Of a stretch of 64,000 nt of DNA, positions 35,920-46,971 are shown piece after piece. Position 1 is the first letter of the stretch. Every line of letters starts with the position of its first letter. Source of the DNA: an uncultured Mycoplasma sp. (GTDB taxonomy: Bacteria > Bacillota_I > Bacilli_A > Mycoplasmatales > Mycoplasmoidaceae). A program made the translations under genes and the position numbers. The stretch spans positions 62,001-126,000 of the forward strand of contig CANSNC010000001.1 of NCBI GenBank assembly GCA_947648205.1, in the 5' to 3' direction. The notes under the pieces were generated by a model, which saw only the letters and a program-made list of their open reading frames with translations, made no database searches and had not been told where the DNA came from.

Positions 35920-36882
35920 ATGAACTTAAATAAAAAAAATGATACAGTCAAAGTAGCTATTATTGGTGCTGGACCTGCTGGTTTATTTGCAGCATCACAA
36001 TTAAATTTTTTTAAATTTTCAAATTGCATTATAGAGGAAAATCCTTTTATTGGTGGGCAATTAACTCAATTGTATCCCAATAAACCAGTTTATGATTTTC
36101 CAGCAAATTATGGAATATTAGCAAAAGATATTATTACAAATTTATATACTCAATTATCAAAATATGAAGTTCCTAATATTTATTTATCTACAAAAATTGA
36201 ATCAATAATTAAAAATGAGGATGATAAATTTATTATTACCACAAATAATGTAATAATAGAATCTGAATATATTGTAATTGCTACAGGTATAGGTGCTTTT
36301 TTACCAAACAAGCTTGAAGTAAATAATGAACTAATAGAATTTGATAATACTCATTATACTGTTGATCATAATAGTGAAATTTATAAAAATAAAAGAATAG
36401 TTATTTTAGGTGGTGGTGATTCTGCTGTGGATTGAGCAAATTATTTTGCTGATAATTCAATTACAAATAATATAGCAATTGTTCATAGAAGAGATGAATA
36501 TAGAGCTCAAAATACAGGAATAGATAGGTTAAAAGAAAATAATATACAGCAATTTTTAAATTATGAAATAGTCGAAGCCACGAAAGAATACTTAATTATT
36601 AAGCATAAAGATAATGAAAAAACTTTTAAATTGAACTATGATTTTTTAATTGTTCAATATGGTCAAAAAATAAATCAATGTGATATTGAATTTTTTAATA
36701 ATTTAAATAAAAATGAAATGAACAAATTTATAGTAAATCAGAACCAAAAAACAAATATAAAAAATGTTTTTGCTATTGGTAGTAGCACATCATATAATGC
36801 AAAAGCAAACACTATTGTTACAGCATGTGGAGAAGCTACAGCTGTTGCTTGATTTATTGCTAAAAATAAACTTGAATGATAA
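35920..36882 (+). CDS. Ferredoxin/flavodoxin-NADP reductase-like flavoenzyme (320 aa)
   Basis: A Rossmann FAD fold begins VAIIGAGPAGLFAASQL near residues 12-28, with GGQL at 48-51. The NADPH fold starts RIVILGGGDSAVDWANYF near 158-175, and a closing NVFAIGSS motif binds FAD. It resembles thioredoxin reductase but lacks the redox Cys-x-x-Cys before the NADPH domain, which points to the YumC-type ferredoxin-NADP reductase. Three UGA-Trp codons are needed. Start ATG 35920 follows GGAG at 35910-35913; the upstream in-frame ATGs at 35899 and 35908 lack a spaced site. The electron partner is not in the window. Confidence 0.85.
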
Positions 36883-36889
36883 TTTATTT

Positions 36890-37726
36890 ATGAAAAAAAT
36901 ATATGTAATTGCAACACCAATTGGAAATATTAATGAGATTTCAAAAAGAGCAATAGAAGTATTAAATAAAATAAAAATTATTTATTGTGAGGATACTAGA
37001 GTCATAAAAAAACTGTTAACTTTGTTAAATATTAATTTAATTGATAAAAAATTTATATCACTTAATGGATTTAATGAAAAAGAAGTTGTTGAAAAAATTA
37101 AATTACAAAATGAATTTGAAATTTGTCTTGTAAGTGATGCAGGATATCCTACCATTAGTGATCCTGGATTTTGTTTAATTAATTTTTCTATAAATAATAA
37201 TATTTCAATAGAAATAGTGAATGGTCCTAGTGCATTAATGCATGCTTTGGTTATTAGTGGATTTAGTACTAATAATTTTTATTTTTTTGGTTTTCTAAAT
37301 AGTAAAAAAAATAAAGCACTTTTTGAACTTGTTAGAATTAAAGAATTTCAAACAACAATTATAATTTATGAATCTGTTCATAGGATAATTGAAACTTTAA
37401 AAAATATTAAAGAAGTTTTTTCAGATGATGTTAAATTAATTGTTGCAAAGGAATTGACTAAATCAAATGAAACCATTTATCGTGGTAATATTAACAAAAT
37501 AATAGAAGAAATAGATTTAAGAGGTGAGTTTGTTATAGTTATTGATAATAACTATAATGAAAATAAAAAAGAAATCTTTGATATTAAGGATTATATAATT
37601 GAAGTTAAAAAGCTTATAAATAAAAATAATTCTGAAAAAATGGCATGTAAAATGGTTGGATATAAGTATGGAATAAGTTCAAAAGATCTTTTTAATGCTT
37701 TACAACTTAAAAAAAATATTATCTAA
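36890..37726 (+). CDS. rsmI: 16S rRNA 2'-O-methyltransferase RsmI (C1402)
   Basis: The 278-aa tetrapyrrole-methylase fold has YVIATPIGNINEIS at the start, YCEDTR near residues 34-39, SDAGYPTISDPG near 81-92, NGPSALMHAL near 110-119, and IYESVHRI near 157-164. Methylates the 2'-O of C1402 with RsmH, which is not here. The start ATG 36890 follows the preceding stop by 7 nt. Confidence 0.96.
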   Translation: MKKIYVIATPIGNINEISKRAIEVLNKIKIIYCEDTRVIKKLLTLLNINLIDKKFISLNGFNEKEVVEKIKLQNEFEICLVSDAGYPTISDPGFCLINFSINNNISIEIVNGPSALMHALVISGFSTNNFYFFGFLNSKKNKALFELVRIKEFQTTIIIYESVHRIIETLKNIKEVFSDDVKLIVAKELTKSNETIYRGNINKIIEEIDLRGEFVIVIDNNYNENKKEIFDIKDYIIEVKKLINKNNSEKMACKMVGYKYGISSKDLFNALQLKKNII

Positions 37727-37744
37727 TTATATAGGGTATTAATT

Positions 37745-38422
37745 GTGAAAAGATCATCAATATATAGAAATGACACAAGTTGAATATTAGGATTATTTAT
37801 TTATTCTGTGTTATGTTTTATCATGTTTTGTGTATCATTAGGTGTTTTTGGTATAGAAATGTGATATTTATCTGATTTAAAAGGAAATAATTCTATACAA
37901 AATACATTCAAGTATGATGTTATTGCTTATCCAATGACATTAGTATTGACCATATTTGAATTAGTTTCATGCATATATTTTATTTGGAATTACTTTTTAT
38001 GATGTCAATCACTTTCTAAAAGTGCAGGAAAAAGAAGAAAATTCAATTTTGTTGTTGTAATTTTTGGTTTAGTGGTTATTGTATTAATTACTATAGACAC
38101 TTTATTAAAATTAATTGGAACATTTTCTTGTCTGCCATCTTATATACAAAATTGAACAGGCACTCCATCATTAGTAGTTGGAACAAGTAGATGAGTAACA
38201 TATTTTATGAAGCCATATATTTTATTAGGTGCTTCATTAATTGGTGGTGTTTTTTTCTTATCAGCATTTATATTACAAAAACAGTGATTCAAGTCAGAAA
38301 TTGATGAAAATTCTTTACAATCAGTTCAAAATCATTATAGAAATCTTGAAATGAATAAAAAAAGAAGTTTAATTAAAAAACAAAAACAAAAAGATTTATC
38401 AAAAAAGATAAAAGTATTTTAA
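37745..38422 (+). CDS. Four-helix membrane protein of unknown function (225 aa)
   Basis: The frame contains seven UGA-Trp codons, so it is hidden from a standard-code search. It starts at GTG 37745 about 9 nt after AGGG. Hydrophobic segments lie near residues 14-35, 60-85, 100-120 and 155-180. The final 40 residues are Lys/Arg-rich and cytoplasmic (KKRSLIKKQKQKDLSKK). No recognised domain. It lies between rsmI and rarA, so it is probably co-transcribed with them. The start codon is uncertain. Confidence 0.72.
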
Positions 38423-38432
38423 TATTTTATGT

Positions 38433-39677
38433 ATGAGTAAAAATAAAATAAATAAAGAATATATAAGAGAAAATTTAAACCCAAAAAATATCAATGATAT
38501 GATTGGGTTTGATTTTTTATTTCCTAAAAATTCAATTGTTGATAAAATGATTGCTAAAAATCAAATTGTATCTACATTATTTTTTGGCCCACCAGGATGT
38601 GGTAAATCATTATCAATTAGAATGATATTAAAAAAATTGAATCTTGATTATTTTGAATTTAATTCCACTACAGATAATAAAAATGATTTAGTTTCAATTT
38701 TAGAAAAATCAAATAAAAATAATAAGTTAATAGTTGTTATAGAGGAAATGCATAGATTAAATAAAGATAAACAAGATCTGCTGTTGTATTATCTTGAAGA
38801 AGAATTAATTTATTTGTTTGCTACAACAACTGAAAATCCATTTTTTGTTGTAAATCCTGCAATAAGAAGTAGATTGCATTTGTATGAAATGAAAAAAATA
38901 GATGAATCTTTATTAATTAATTTAGTTTATGATTATTTAAAAACTAAAGGATACCAATTTAGTTTAAAAATAGTTGAAGAAATAGTTTATAAATCAAATT
39001 GTGATTTTAGACAAATTTTTCTTTATATTAATATTTTATTATCATTGTATGATGATAATAATGAAGATGAAATTTTAGAAGGTTTATTTAATTTCTCTAA
39101 TTCAAATATTGATAGAAATGGATCAAATTTTTATAATTTACTTTCAGCGTTTCATAAATCAATCAGAGGTAGTGATCCTAATGCATCAATATATTATTTA
39201 GCAAAACTACTACAAACAAATAATTTATTACCAATTTTTAGAAGATTATATGCTATTGCTTATGAAGATATTGGGATGGCAAATCCAAAAATTGGTGCAA
39301 ATGTTCATGCAGCAATTGTTGCTGCACAAACTATAGGTATGCCAGAAGCAAGAATACCTTTAGCAAGCATCACAATAGAATTAGCATTATCGCCAAAATC
39401 GAATAGTTGTATATCTGCAATTGATGATGCTATGAATTTGATAAAAAATCATGATTATGATCCTCCAAGTCATATATGTGATAATCATTATAAAAATGCT
39501 AAGAATTTAAATGTTGTTGGATATAAATATCCTCATAATTATATTAATAATTGAGTAGAACAACAATATCTACCTGATAAAATAAAAAGTTATAATTTTT
39601 ATAAACACAATAAATATAGTTTATATGAAAATAAGTTAAATGAGTATTGAAACAAAATTAAAAATAGAGGTAATTAA
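38433..39677 (+). CDS. rarA: AAA+ ATPase RarA/MgsA (replication-associated recombination)
   Basis: The 414-aa protein follows the RarA plan: an N-terminal Arg-x-x-Leu-x-Pro-Lys-x-like segment, Walker A FFGPPGCGKS near residues 50-59, sensor TTTEN near 130, and an MgsA C-terminal region with YEDIGMANP near 280 and IPLASITIELALSPKSN near 310. Walker B reads VVIEEMHRLNK, with Glu in place of the usual first Asp, so the metal site differs. RarA acts with the clamp and DNA polymerase at stalled forks. A UGA-Trp at 39552 is required. It starts only 11 nt after the preceding stop and has no clear ribosome site. It ends 3 nt before metG. Confidence 0.9.
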
Positions 39678-39679
39678 TT

Positions 39680-41230
39680 ATGAAAAAATTTTATGTTACT
39701 ACTCCAATATTTTATCCTTCTGGGAAACCACATTTGGGACATGCATTTTCTGCTTTATATGCATCTTTACTTGCTGAATATAAAAGATTATTAGGGTATG
39801 ATGTGTACTTTGCAACTGGTACTGATGAACATGGTCAAAAAATAGAAGAGACAGCTAAATCAAAAAACATAACACCACAAGAATTAGTTGATAATAATTC
39901 CGATGTATTTAAGAAATTATGAAATAAGATGGGAATAAGATATGATTACTTTATTAGAACTACTAATTCATGTCATAAAAAAGCTGTCCAAGAAACTTTT
40001 GATTTTTTATTAAAAAAAGGTTTTATTTATTTGGGCAATTGAAGAGGTTTGTATTGTATTTCATGTGAGGAAAACTATACTGAAAATTCTGCAATAAAAA
40101 AGGACTCTGAATTTTTTTGTGAACATGGACATAAACTAGTTTCAAAGAATGAAGAATCTTATTTTTTAAAAATAAAATCATTTAATGAATGAATAATAAA
40201 TATGTTATCTAATAATAAAGATTTTATATATCCTCATAACAGGAGTAAAGAATTGATAAATAATTTTTTATCTGATGAAAAATTAGAAGATTTATCTATT
40301 ACAAGAACAACATTTGAGTGAGGTATAAAAACTTTAGTTAATAGTAAGCATGTTATTTATGTATGACTTGATGCTTTGTTAAATTATATAACCTTATTGG
40401 GATATAAATCTGATGATGATAGTAATTTTAAAAAATATTGAATATCTGATGATTGTGAAAAAGTACATTTAATAGGAAAAGAAATAACTAGATTCCACTG
40501 CATTTACTGACCTATAATTTTAAAAATGTTGGATTTACCTTTACCAAATAAAATAATATCTCATGGTTGAATTATTACAAACACTGGAAAAATGTCCAAA
40601 TCATTAGGTAATGTTATAGATCCAAATGATATTATTGATAATTATGGCAAAGATGCATTTAGATATTTTTTGGCAAAGGAAATATCTATTAAAGATGATA
40701 GTGTTTATTCAAATGATAAATTTATAACAACATTTAATACAGATCTTGCAAATAACTATGGAAATTTAATTAATAGAACAATTGGTATGCTAAAAAAATA
40801 TAACAATAATATTGTTCCAAAATATAATGGTCCTATAACCTATAATGATTTTTTGATAGTTAAAACACAAGATGAATTTTTATCAAAAGCTAAAGAATTA
40901 ATAGATGATTTAAACATAAAAGATCTTATTGATTTAATTTGTGATTTTGAAAATAAAATAAATAATTACATAGAACAATCAAAACCATGAGATTTTTTGA
41001 AAAATAATATGAAACAAAATTTAGATAGTTTTTTATCAATTCTTGTTAATTTAATTAGAACTACAATTGCTTTTTTAAAACCTATATTAATTGATGCAAC
41101 AGATTTAGCTATTCAACAATTAAATTTCAACAAAGAAATTTTATTGATAGATTCTTTAAAAGACTTTTCCAAAGTGGACAATATAATTGTTAATGAAGCA
41201 AAACCTATTTTTATAAGAATTAATCAATAA
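39680..41230 (+). CDS. metG: Methionyl-tRNA synthetase
   Basis: Class I synthetase with the HIGH motif as HLGH (PSGKPHLGHAF near residues 14-23) and the KMSKS signature (GKMSKSLGNVIDP near residues 303-315). A UGA-Trp-rich catalytic core (LGNWRGLYCISCEENY, RFHCIYWP) is characteristic of MetRS. 516 aa is the short form: it lacks the C-terminal tRNA-binding domain found in some bacteria. AGAGG precedes the ATG. The regulator gene starts 2 nt after its stop. Confidence 0.95.
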
Positions 41231-41231
41231 A

Positions 41232-41915
41232 ATGAAAACAAATATTTTATTTATATATAATGTTTCAAAAACACTTAATGGTCTAAAGATAGAACTTGAT
41301 GATAATACTTTTATTGTTGAAGCTTGTAATAGTAGTGACAAAGAAACTGTTGATAAAAAAATTAAAAACTTTAGGCATGATATTGTTATTATTGAGGTTA
41401 CAAACAATATTGAATACATAATAAATCTAATTAAAGAAATAAGAAATAAATCTATATTAACAGATATTATTACCTATGGTCATAATGAGACTTTAGAAAA
41501 TATTCTATCTTTATATAAAAATGGGGCAAATGATTATATACAAGCTCCAATTGAACCTAAAATATTAATGTTTAAAATATATTCATTATCTCAAAAATAT
41601 GAAATTTTAAACTCAAAATATTTTAATAATTATGTAAAATATGGAGACTTTGTTGTTGATAGAGAAGCTAATATTATTTATTTAAATAATTCTCAAATAG
41701 AAATTACAAAAAAAGAATATAGAATTTTAAGATTGCTTATGAAAGCAGATGGTTATCCTGTTAATAAACAAACACTACAAAAAGAAATATGGGGTTTTGT
41801 TGATGAATCATCAAAAACAGTAGAAACAACAATTTCAGCATTAAAAAAGAAATTAAATAATGGATATATTAAAACAATTATAAAGCAAGGTTATTTTTTA
41901 GATAAAAACTATTAA
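41232..41915 (+). CDS. OmpR/PhoB-type regulator with degenerate receiver, upstream of the pst operon
   Basis: The 227-aa protein has a receiver-like N-terminus (about 1-115) and a winged-helix C-terminus (about 135-227) of the Trans_reg_C type (KKEYRILRLLMKADGYPVNKQ near 155, then TVETTISALKKKL, ending QGYFL). The receiver lacks the phosphorylation set: the paired acids after strand 1 are Tyr9-Asn10, the phospho-Asp position is Glu55, and the conserved Lys before Pro is Ala (DYIQAP). Only the Thr of the activation pair is kept (IITYGH). No histidine kinase is in the window. Glu55 could mimic a permanently phosphorylated state (inference). Its stop codon is followed by a perfect terminator, then pstS. 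A phosphate-responsive role is inferred from context. Confidence 0.9.
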   Translation: MKTNILFIYNVSKTLNGLKIELDDNTFIVEACNSSDKETVDKKIKNFRHDIVIIEVTNNIEYIINLIKEIRNKSILTDIITYGHNETLENILSLYKNGANDYIQAPIEPKILMFKIYSLSQKYEILNSKYFNNYVKYGDFVVDREANIIYLNNSQIEITKKEYRILRLLMKADGYPVNKQTLQKEIWGFVDESSKTVETTISALKKKLNNGYIKTIIKQGYFLDKNY

Positions 41916-41920
41916 TATTT

Positions 41921-41970
41921 ATTTTAACAAGGTAAAAAATATTTTTACCTTGTTAAAATATTTTTTTTAA
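41921..41970 (+). terminator. Strong terminator after the regulator
   Basis: ATTTTAACAAGGTAAAAA (41921-41938) pairs perfectly over 18 bp with TTTTTACCTTGTTAAAAT (41942-41959), loop of 3 nt, followed by a run of T. This separates the regulator from pstS. Confidence 0.95.
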
Positions 41971-42023
41971 TTTTTTATTTTATTGCAATATCATTTAACC
42001 ATAACATTAGGGGAACCTATATT

Positions 42024-43271
42024 ATGAATAAGTATGTGAAGTATATTTCACTTGGTATTTTTGTTGCAATACCTATAGGTTTTATTGTTGGATTTTCAAG
42101 AGCTTGAAATTCGCCTCCATCAATTACTGCAGCAGGTTCAACTGCTGTACAACCTTTATTGGCAGCACTTGGAAATTATTATGATAAAGCTGATGTAACT
42201 GTACAACCAGGAGGAAGTTCTCTTGGAATGAAAGTGGCAGCAGATGGAAGTAAAAGTTTAGGTAATGCTTCCAAAAATACATACTCATCTGTTGGTAAAG
42301 CAACAATGGAAAAAAATGGTTTTACTTGAGAAACTTGAAGGGATAATGGATTAAAAACTATAACAGTTGCATGAGATGGAATTGCTATTGTTTATAAACC
42401 AGATTCACAAAATGACCCTGTATTACAAATTAATCAAGATAATATATTAATGATATATGAATCTTTTGCAGGAATTAAAAATTATAGATTATATGATTTG
42501 TTTGTAAATCAAATAGATGTTAATAATAAAAATAATAATTTATTAAATTATCAAAATCCAATAAATTCTAGTTTTATTAAACCTTATGCTAGAACAGGGG
42601 GAGGAAATGCCTCAGGTACTGCAACATCTTTTGCAAAAGAATCAGGGTTTAATTATGATTCTAAAGATGAACAAAGGTGAAAGGAAGCCCAAGATATTTT
42701 GCTTTCTGGAAATTATGGATCCAATGTCTCTACAACAAATGAATCTAATGTTGAATCTTGAAATAGATTTAATATTGAAAATAAACCAGGATCAATGATT
42801 TATCTTTCTTTAGGATTTGTAAGTACAAATAGGGAGTTTATTGAAAAACAAGGATATAAAATTGCAAATTATTATAATCCAATATATTCACCAAATAATG
42901 TGCCTGTAATTGCTGATACAAAAAATGTTACTAATAAAACATATGGGTGATATTCACCATTAAATACAATCATAGCTACAAATTTAGCAAATAATTTAGT
43001 AAAACAATTTATTTGATGATTATATACAGATGAATATGTAAATAGAAGTGATAATGATAATCCAGGATTAATTCAAAAAATAGGTTATGCACCTTTATCA
43101 GATGAAGATAAATTAAAAATGTTTTATTTACAAAATGAAACAATAATTGATAATGAAATTAATACAAGTAATTATAAATCATATGAGGATGTATTTTTTC
43201 ATGTTACTGATATTCAAAATGGAAGTACTACATGAGAAAAAAGTAATCAATGATATGGAGTGCCAAAGTAA
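42024..43271 (+). CDS. pstS: Phosphate-binding protein PstS, membrane-anchored rather than lipoprotein
   Basis: PstS motifs are present: AAGSTAVQPLLAAL near residues 36-49, GGSSLGMKVA near 63-72 and a VGKATME near 89-95. It captures phosphate for the PstCA-B transporter. Residues about 7-24 form one uncleaved-looking hydrophobic helix (ISLGIFVAIPIGFIVGFS), and there is no cysteine where a lipobox would be, so it is probably anchored through that helix. Many UGA-Trp codons interrupt it. Start ATG 42024 follows AGGGGA. 415 aa, with the pstCA gene 5 nt downstream. Confidence 0.92.
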
Positions 43272-43276
43272 TAAAT

Positions 43277-45322
43277 ATGAATGAGCAAGTAACTATTAAA
43301 TTAAATACAAATAATGATAAACAATTTCTTAGAACAAAAATAAAAAATATAAATAATAATGTTGGTAAATATTTCAGTATGATTATTTCAACATTTGTTG
43401 GTGTTATTCTATTTGCCATTTTAGGATTTATTTTATATAAATCTATTCAAGGTTTTGAATATTATGGAATTGAGAAAATTTTATTTTCTGACAAATTTAA
43501 TATTTCAAATGGTAAAGAACAAGGAGTTTCTTTTTGGCTTCCTTTTGTATCAACTCTTCTTACTACATTAATAGCTTTATTAATTGCTGTTCCTGTAGGA
43601 GTTAAAACATCAATCTTTATTAAATTTAGGGTTGATAAAAAATATAAAAAAACGTTCAGAATATTAAGTGAAACATTAGCAGGTATACCATCTGTAATAT
43701 TTGGTTTATTTGCATCAAAATCACTTGGAGCATTATTGTCTCAAATGGGAATAAATAATTATTCAATTATTAATGCATCTATTATGCTATCTTTTATGAT
43801 TATTCCTACAATTATTGCTATGTCATTAAATGCTTTAGATTCTGTGGATAAAAATTTAATTATAAATCCAATTGCAATTGGTTCTACAAAGACAAGAGCA
43901 ATTTATAAAGTGTATAAAAAAGCAGCAAGAAATGGGATAATAGTTGCAATAATTATTGCTATGGGAAGAGCAATTGGCGAAACAATGGCTTTGTCTATGA
44001 TTTTGCAAAATGAAAACGGTTATATTGAGGGATTTAATAATGGATTATTATATTCATTAAATAGTGATTTAAAAACTGTATCAGTTGTAATAGCAACAAA
44101 TATGTTTGGTGAAAATAGCAATGAAATAACAAGATCATTATTATTTGTTTTTGGATTCATTTTATTTATATTTATAATGATATTTAATGTACTTATTTTA
44201 TATGTAACTAGACAAAAAGGAAATAGAGTTAGTAGATTAGATAAATTCATTGATAAACTATATTACTATGTTTTATTTATTCCAAGACAAATTTCAAATA
44301 TATTTGAATGATTGATGTTTAAAGAGCGTAGATCTAAAAAATTGGTGTCTCATGAAGAAATCATTGAGTATACACGTATAAGAACTACTAATTATAAATT
44401 TGCAAACTTATACACTTGATATAAATTATTTTGAGAAATATTTTCTTTCTTGTTGTGTTTAAGCATTCTTATATGAATTATTTTGGAAATATTTGTAAAA
44501 GGTTGGGTTGCATTAGGAGCAAATTCTACAACTATATTTATGTATACCAAAAACACATCAGGACAAGCTTTTTTAAATACAATATTGGTTATTTTCATAG
44601 CTATTCTAATTGGTTTACCTATTTCTTTGATTTCAGCAATTTATTTAAATGAATATTCAAAAAATAAGTATTTTAATAAGACAATTAATTTTTTCTTGGA
44701 TTCTTTGGGATCTACACCATCTATCCTATTTGGTATGTTTGGATTAATTTTTTTCATTGAAACATTGGGATGAACAAGTGATGGAGCAAAAGGATATTCA
44801 TTAATTGCTGGTTCTTTAACAATAGTTCTTGTTATATTACCAAGTTTCACAAGATCTATACAGCAAGCATTAATACAAGTACCATATGAAGTAAGAATTA
44901 ATGCTTTGGCATTAGGAAGTTCTAAATGAGAAGTAATATATAAAATTGTTTTACCTGCAGCTTTAACAGGAATAATAACAAGCACAATCTTAGCTATAGG
45001 TAGAATTCTTAGTGAAACTGCTCCACTATATTTAACAGCTGGATTAACAAGTTCTACTGAAACAGCTTTAGATAGACCAGGTCAAACTTTGACTACAAGA
45101 ATTTATGCTCAGTTATATAACACTAATATAACTGAAGGAATAAACATAATGTATGAAATTGCTTTTATAACACTATTGTTAGTGTTGAGTTTAATTTTAA
45201 TTGGTTATGTCTTAATTCCAAATAAGAAAGAAATAAATAAATGATTTATAAATAAATTTCAATTCATTAAATATTTTTTCAAAAAAGAAATGTTATTAAA
45301 AAACAAGGAGATTTATGAGTAA
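43277..45322 (+). CDS. pstC-pstA: Fused phosphate permease PstC-PstA (681 aa)
   Basis: The N-terminal half (about residues 30-330) has PstC-like helices with AIGETMALSMILQN near 234-247. After a joint, the C-terminal half (about 365-665) has PstA features: EVPYEVRINALALGSSKWEVIYKIVLPAA-type loop near 535 (begin Gln-Val-Pro-Tyr) and ILAIGRILSETAPLYLTAG near 572-590. The two coupling motifs in one chain mean the permease would fold as a pseudo-heterodimer. Fused pst permeases occur in other mycoplasmas. It starts at ATG 43277 and its end overlaps pstB by 8 nt. Confidence 0.93.
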
Positions 45323-46220
45323 TTTAAAATTAACAACTCAGGAAATTAAGTTGCCTAGTGATAAACACTCTTCACCAAAAAAAGTTTCATTTTTTAAAAA
45401 ACTTTTTTCAAATAAGCATAATGTTACTATTAATCAAGAAATTAAAGAAGATTTTGATGAATCAAATTCATTTGAAATAAGAGACTTTAATTTTTGATAC
45501 AATAATGGTTATAAACAAGCTTTATTTAATATAAATTTGAATATAAAAAAAAATAAGGTAATTTCTTTTATAGGACCTAGTGGGTGTGGTAAATCTACTT
45601 TTTTAAGAATGTTAAATAGAATGAATGATTTAATTGATAATGTAAAATTTGAGGGAGATATTTTTTTTAATAAAATAAATATTTATTCAAAAAAAACACA
45701 TGTTTTAGAATTAAGAAGTGATGTAGGCATGGTTTTTCAAAAACCTACACCATTTCCAATGTCTATTTACGAAAATGTTGCATATGGTTTAAGAAGTAAG
45801 GGAATAAAAAATAAGAAAACTATAGATCAGATAGTTGAAAAGTCTTTAAAAGATGCAGCATTATGAGATGAAATTAAAGATAATTTAGATGATTCAGCTT
45901 TGGGATTATCTGGCGGACAACAACAAAGATTATGTATTGCAAGAGCAATTGCTATAGAACCAAAAGTTTTACTAATGGATGAACCAACTTCTGCATTAGA
46001 TCCTATAGCAACATCTAAAATTGAAGAATTAGTTTTATCTTTAAAGAAAAAGTATACAATAGTTATTGTCACACATTCTATGGCACAAGCACAAAGAATT
46101 AGTGATTATACTGCATTCTTTTTTGAAGGAAAACTAATTGAATCAGGACCAACAAGAAAAATATTTATGAAACCAAAAGAACAAAGAACAAGAGATTATG
46201 TAAATGGAAGGATTGGGTAA
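45315..46220 (+). CDS. pstB: Phosphate ABC transporter ATPase PstB
   Basis: Walker [10 protein letters not shown] near residues 85-93, Q-loop [16 protein letters not shown] near 140-155, signature [16 protein letters not shown] near 199-214, and Walker [13 protein letters not shown] near 219-230. The PstB-specific [15 protein letters not shown] segment fixes specificity. An N-terminal extension of about 50 residues precedes the usual start and is charged and disordered. 301 aa. AAGGAG precedes ATG 45315. UGA-Trp codons at 45495-45497 and 45864-45866. Confidence 0.96.
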
Positions 46221-46223
46221 AAT

Positions 46224-46886
46224 ATGGCTATTAATTTTTTAAGTCTTGAAAAATCAGAACTGGAATTGAATGATAATTTCTTATCATTAGTTTCATTGTG
46301 TAGAAAAATGTACATTAAATTAGCAACAATGGTTGATAATAAAATTGTTACTCAAGAATCTCTTGATAAAATGGAAGAATATCATAATAGAGTAAATGAA
46401 TCTCGAAGAGATATTAGAGATGATTGTATTTGAATAATTTCAAAAGACCAACCAAGAGCAAGTCATTTAAGATATATTATTGCTGTGCTTTATTCTATAA
46501 AAGATATTGAAAGAATGTCTGATTATGCCTATACAATTTCAAGAATTTTAAAAAAAGAAAAAATCACAACTGTAATGGTGAATAGATTAAGTAGTTTATT
46601 GGGAAAATCCATTGATTTTTATGATTGTATAATTGATGTTCTTTCAAAAGATGATTTGAGTGAATATGAGGAAAAAATACAATCAATGTTTAATAGTTTT
46701 AGAAGTGATTATAAAAATTTTTTAACAAATTCTATTGAATTATTTTCTAAAACTTTAAGCCCAAGTGATGTTTCACAGTTTATTTCATATTATTTTAATT
46801 TTTCAATTATTATTAAATACATTGATAGAATTGTTGATCATTGTCTATCAATTTATAAAAATTTTGTTTCTGTTAAAAATAGATAA
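46224..46886 (+). CDS. phoU: Phosphate transport regulator PhoU
   Basis: 220-aa all-helical protein with two three-helix bundles. The PhoU-type second half shows Ser-His-Leu-Arg-Tyr-Ile-Ile-Ala...Ile-Lys-Asp-Ile-Glu-Arg-Met-Ser-Asp-Tyr-Ala-like helix (about 80-102), and Tyr-Ile-Asp-Arg-Ile-Val-Asp-His near 205. PhoU normally dampens Pst transport and, in bacteria with PhoR, inhibits PhoB phosphorylation. Here no PhoR is present. Starts 3 nt after pstB. Confidence 0.9.
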
Positions 46887-46898
46887 TATTAATTTAAG

Positions 46899-46926
46899 AA
46901 ATGCTTTTTCTATAAGCATTTTTTTA
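46899..46926 (+). terminator. Terminator of the pst operon
   Basis: AAATGCTT and AAGCATTT pair around TTTCTAT, followed by TTTTA. It lies about 13 bp after phoU. Confidence 0.8.
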
Positions 46927-46958
46927 TTTCATGTTTTTATAAATCAAAAAAGAATAGT

Positions 46959-46964
46959 TATAAT
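46959..46964 (+). promoter_or_regulatory. -10 box giving a leaderless start for the 46972 gene
   Basis: TATAAT ends 7 nt before ATG 46972. The RNA would therefore start at or next to the start codon, which has no ribosome site. Confidence 0.6.
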
Positions 46965-46971
46965 AATTTAT

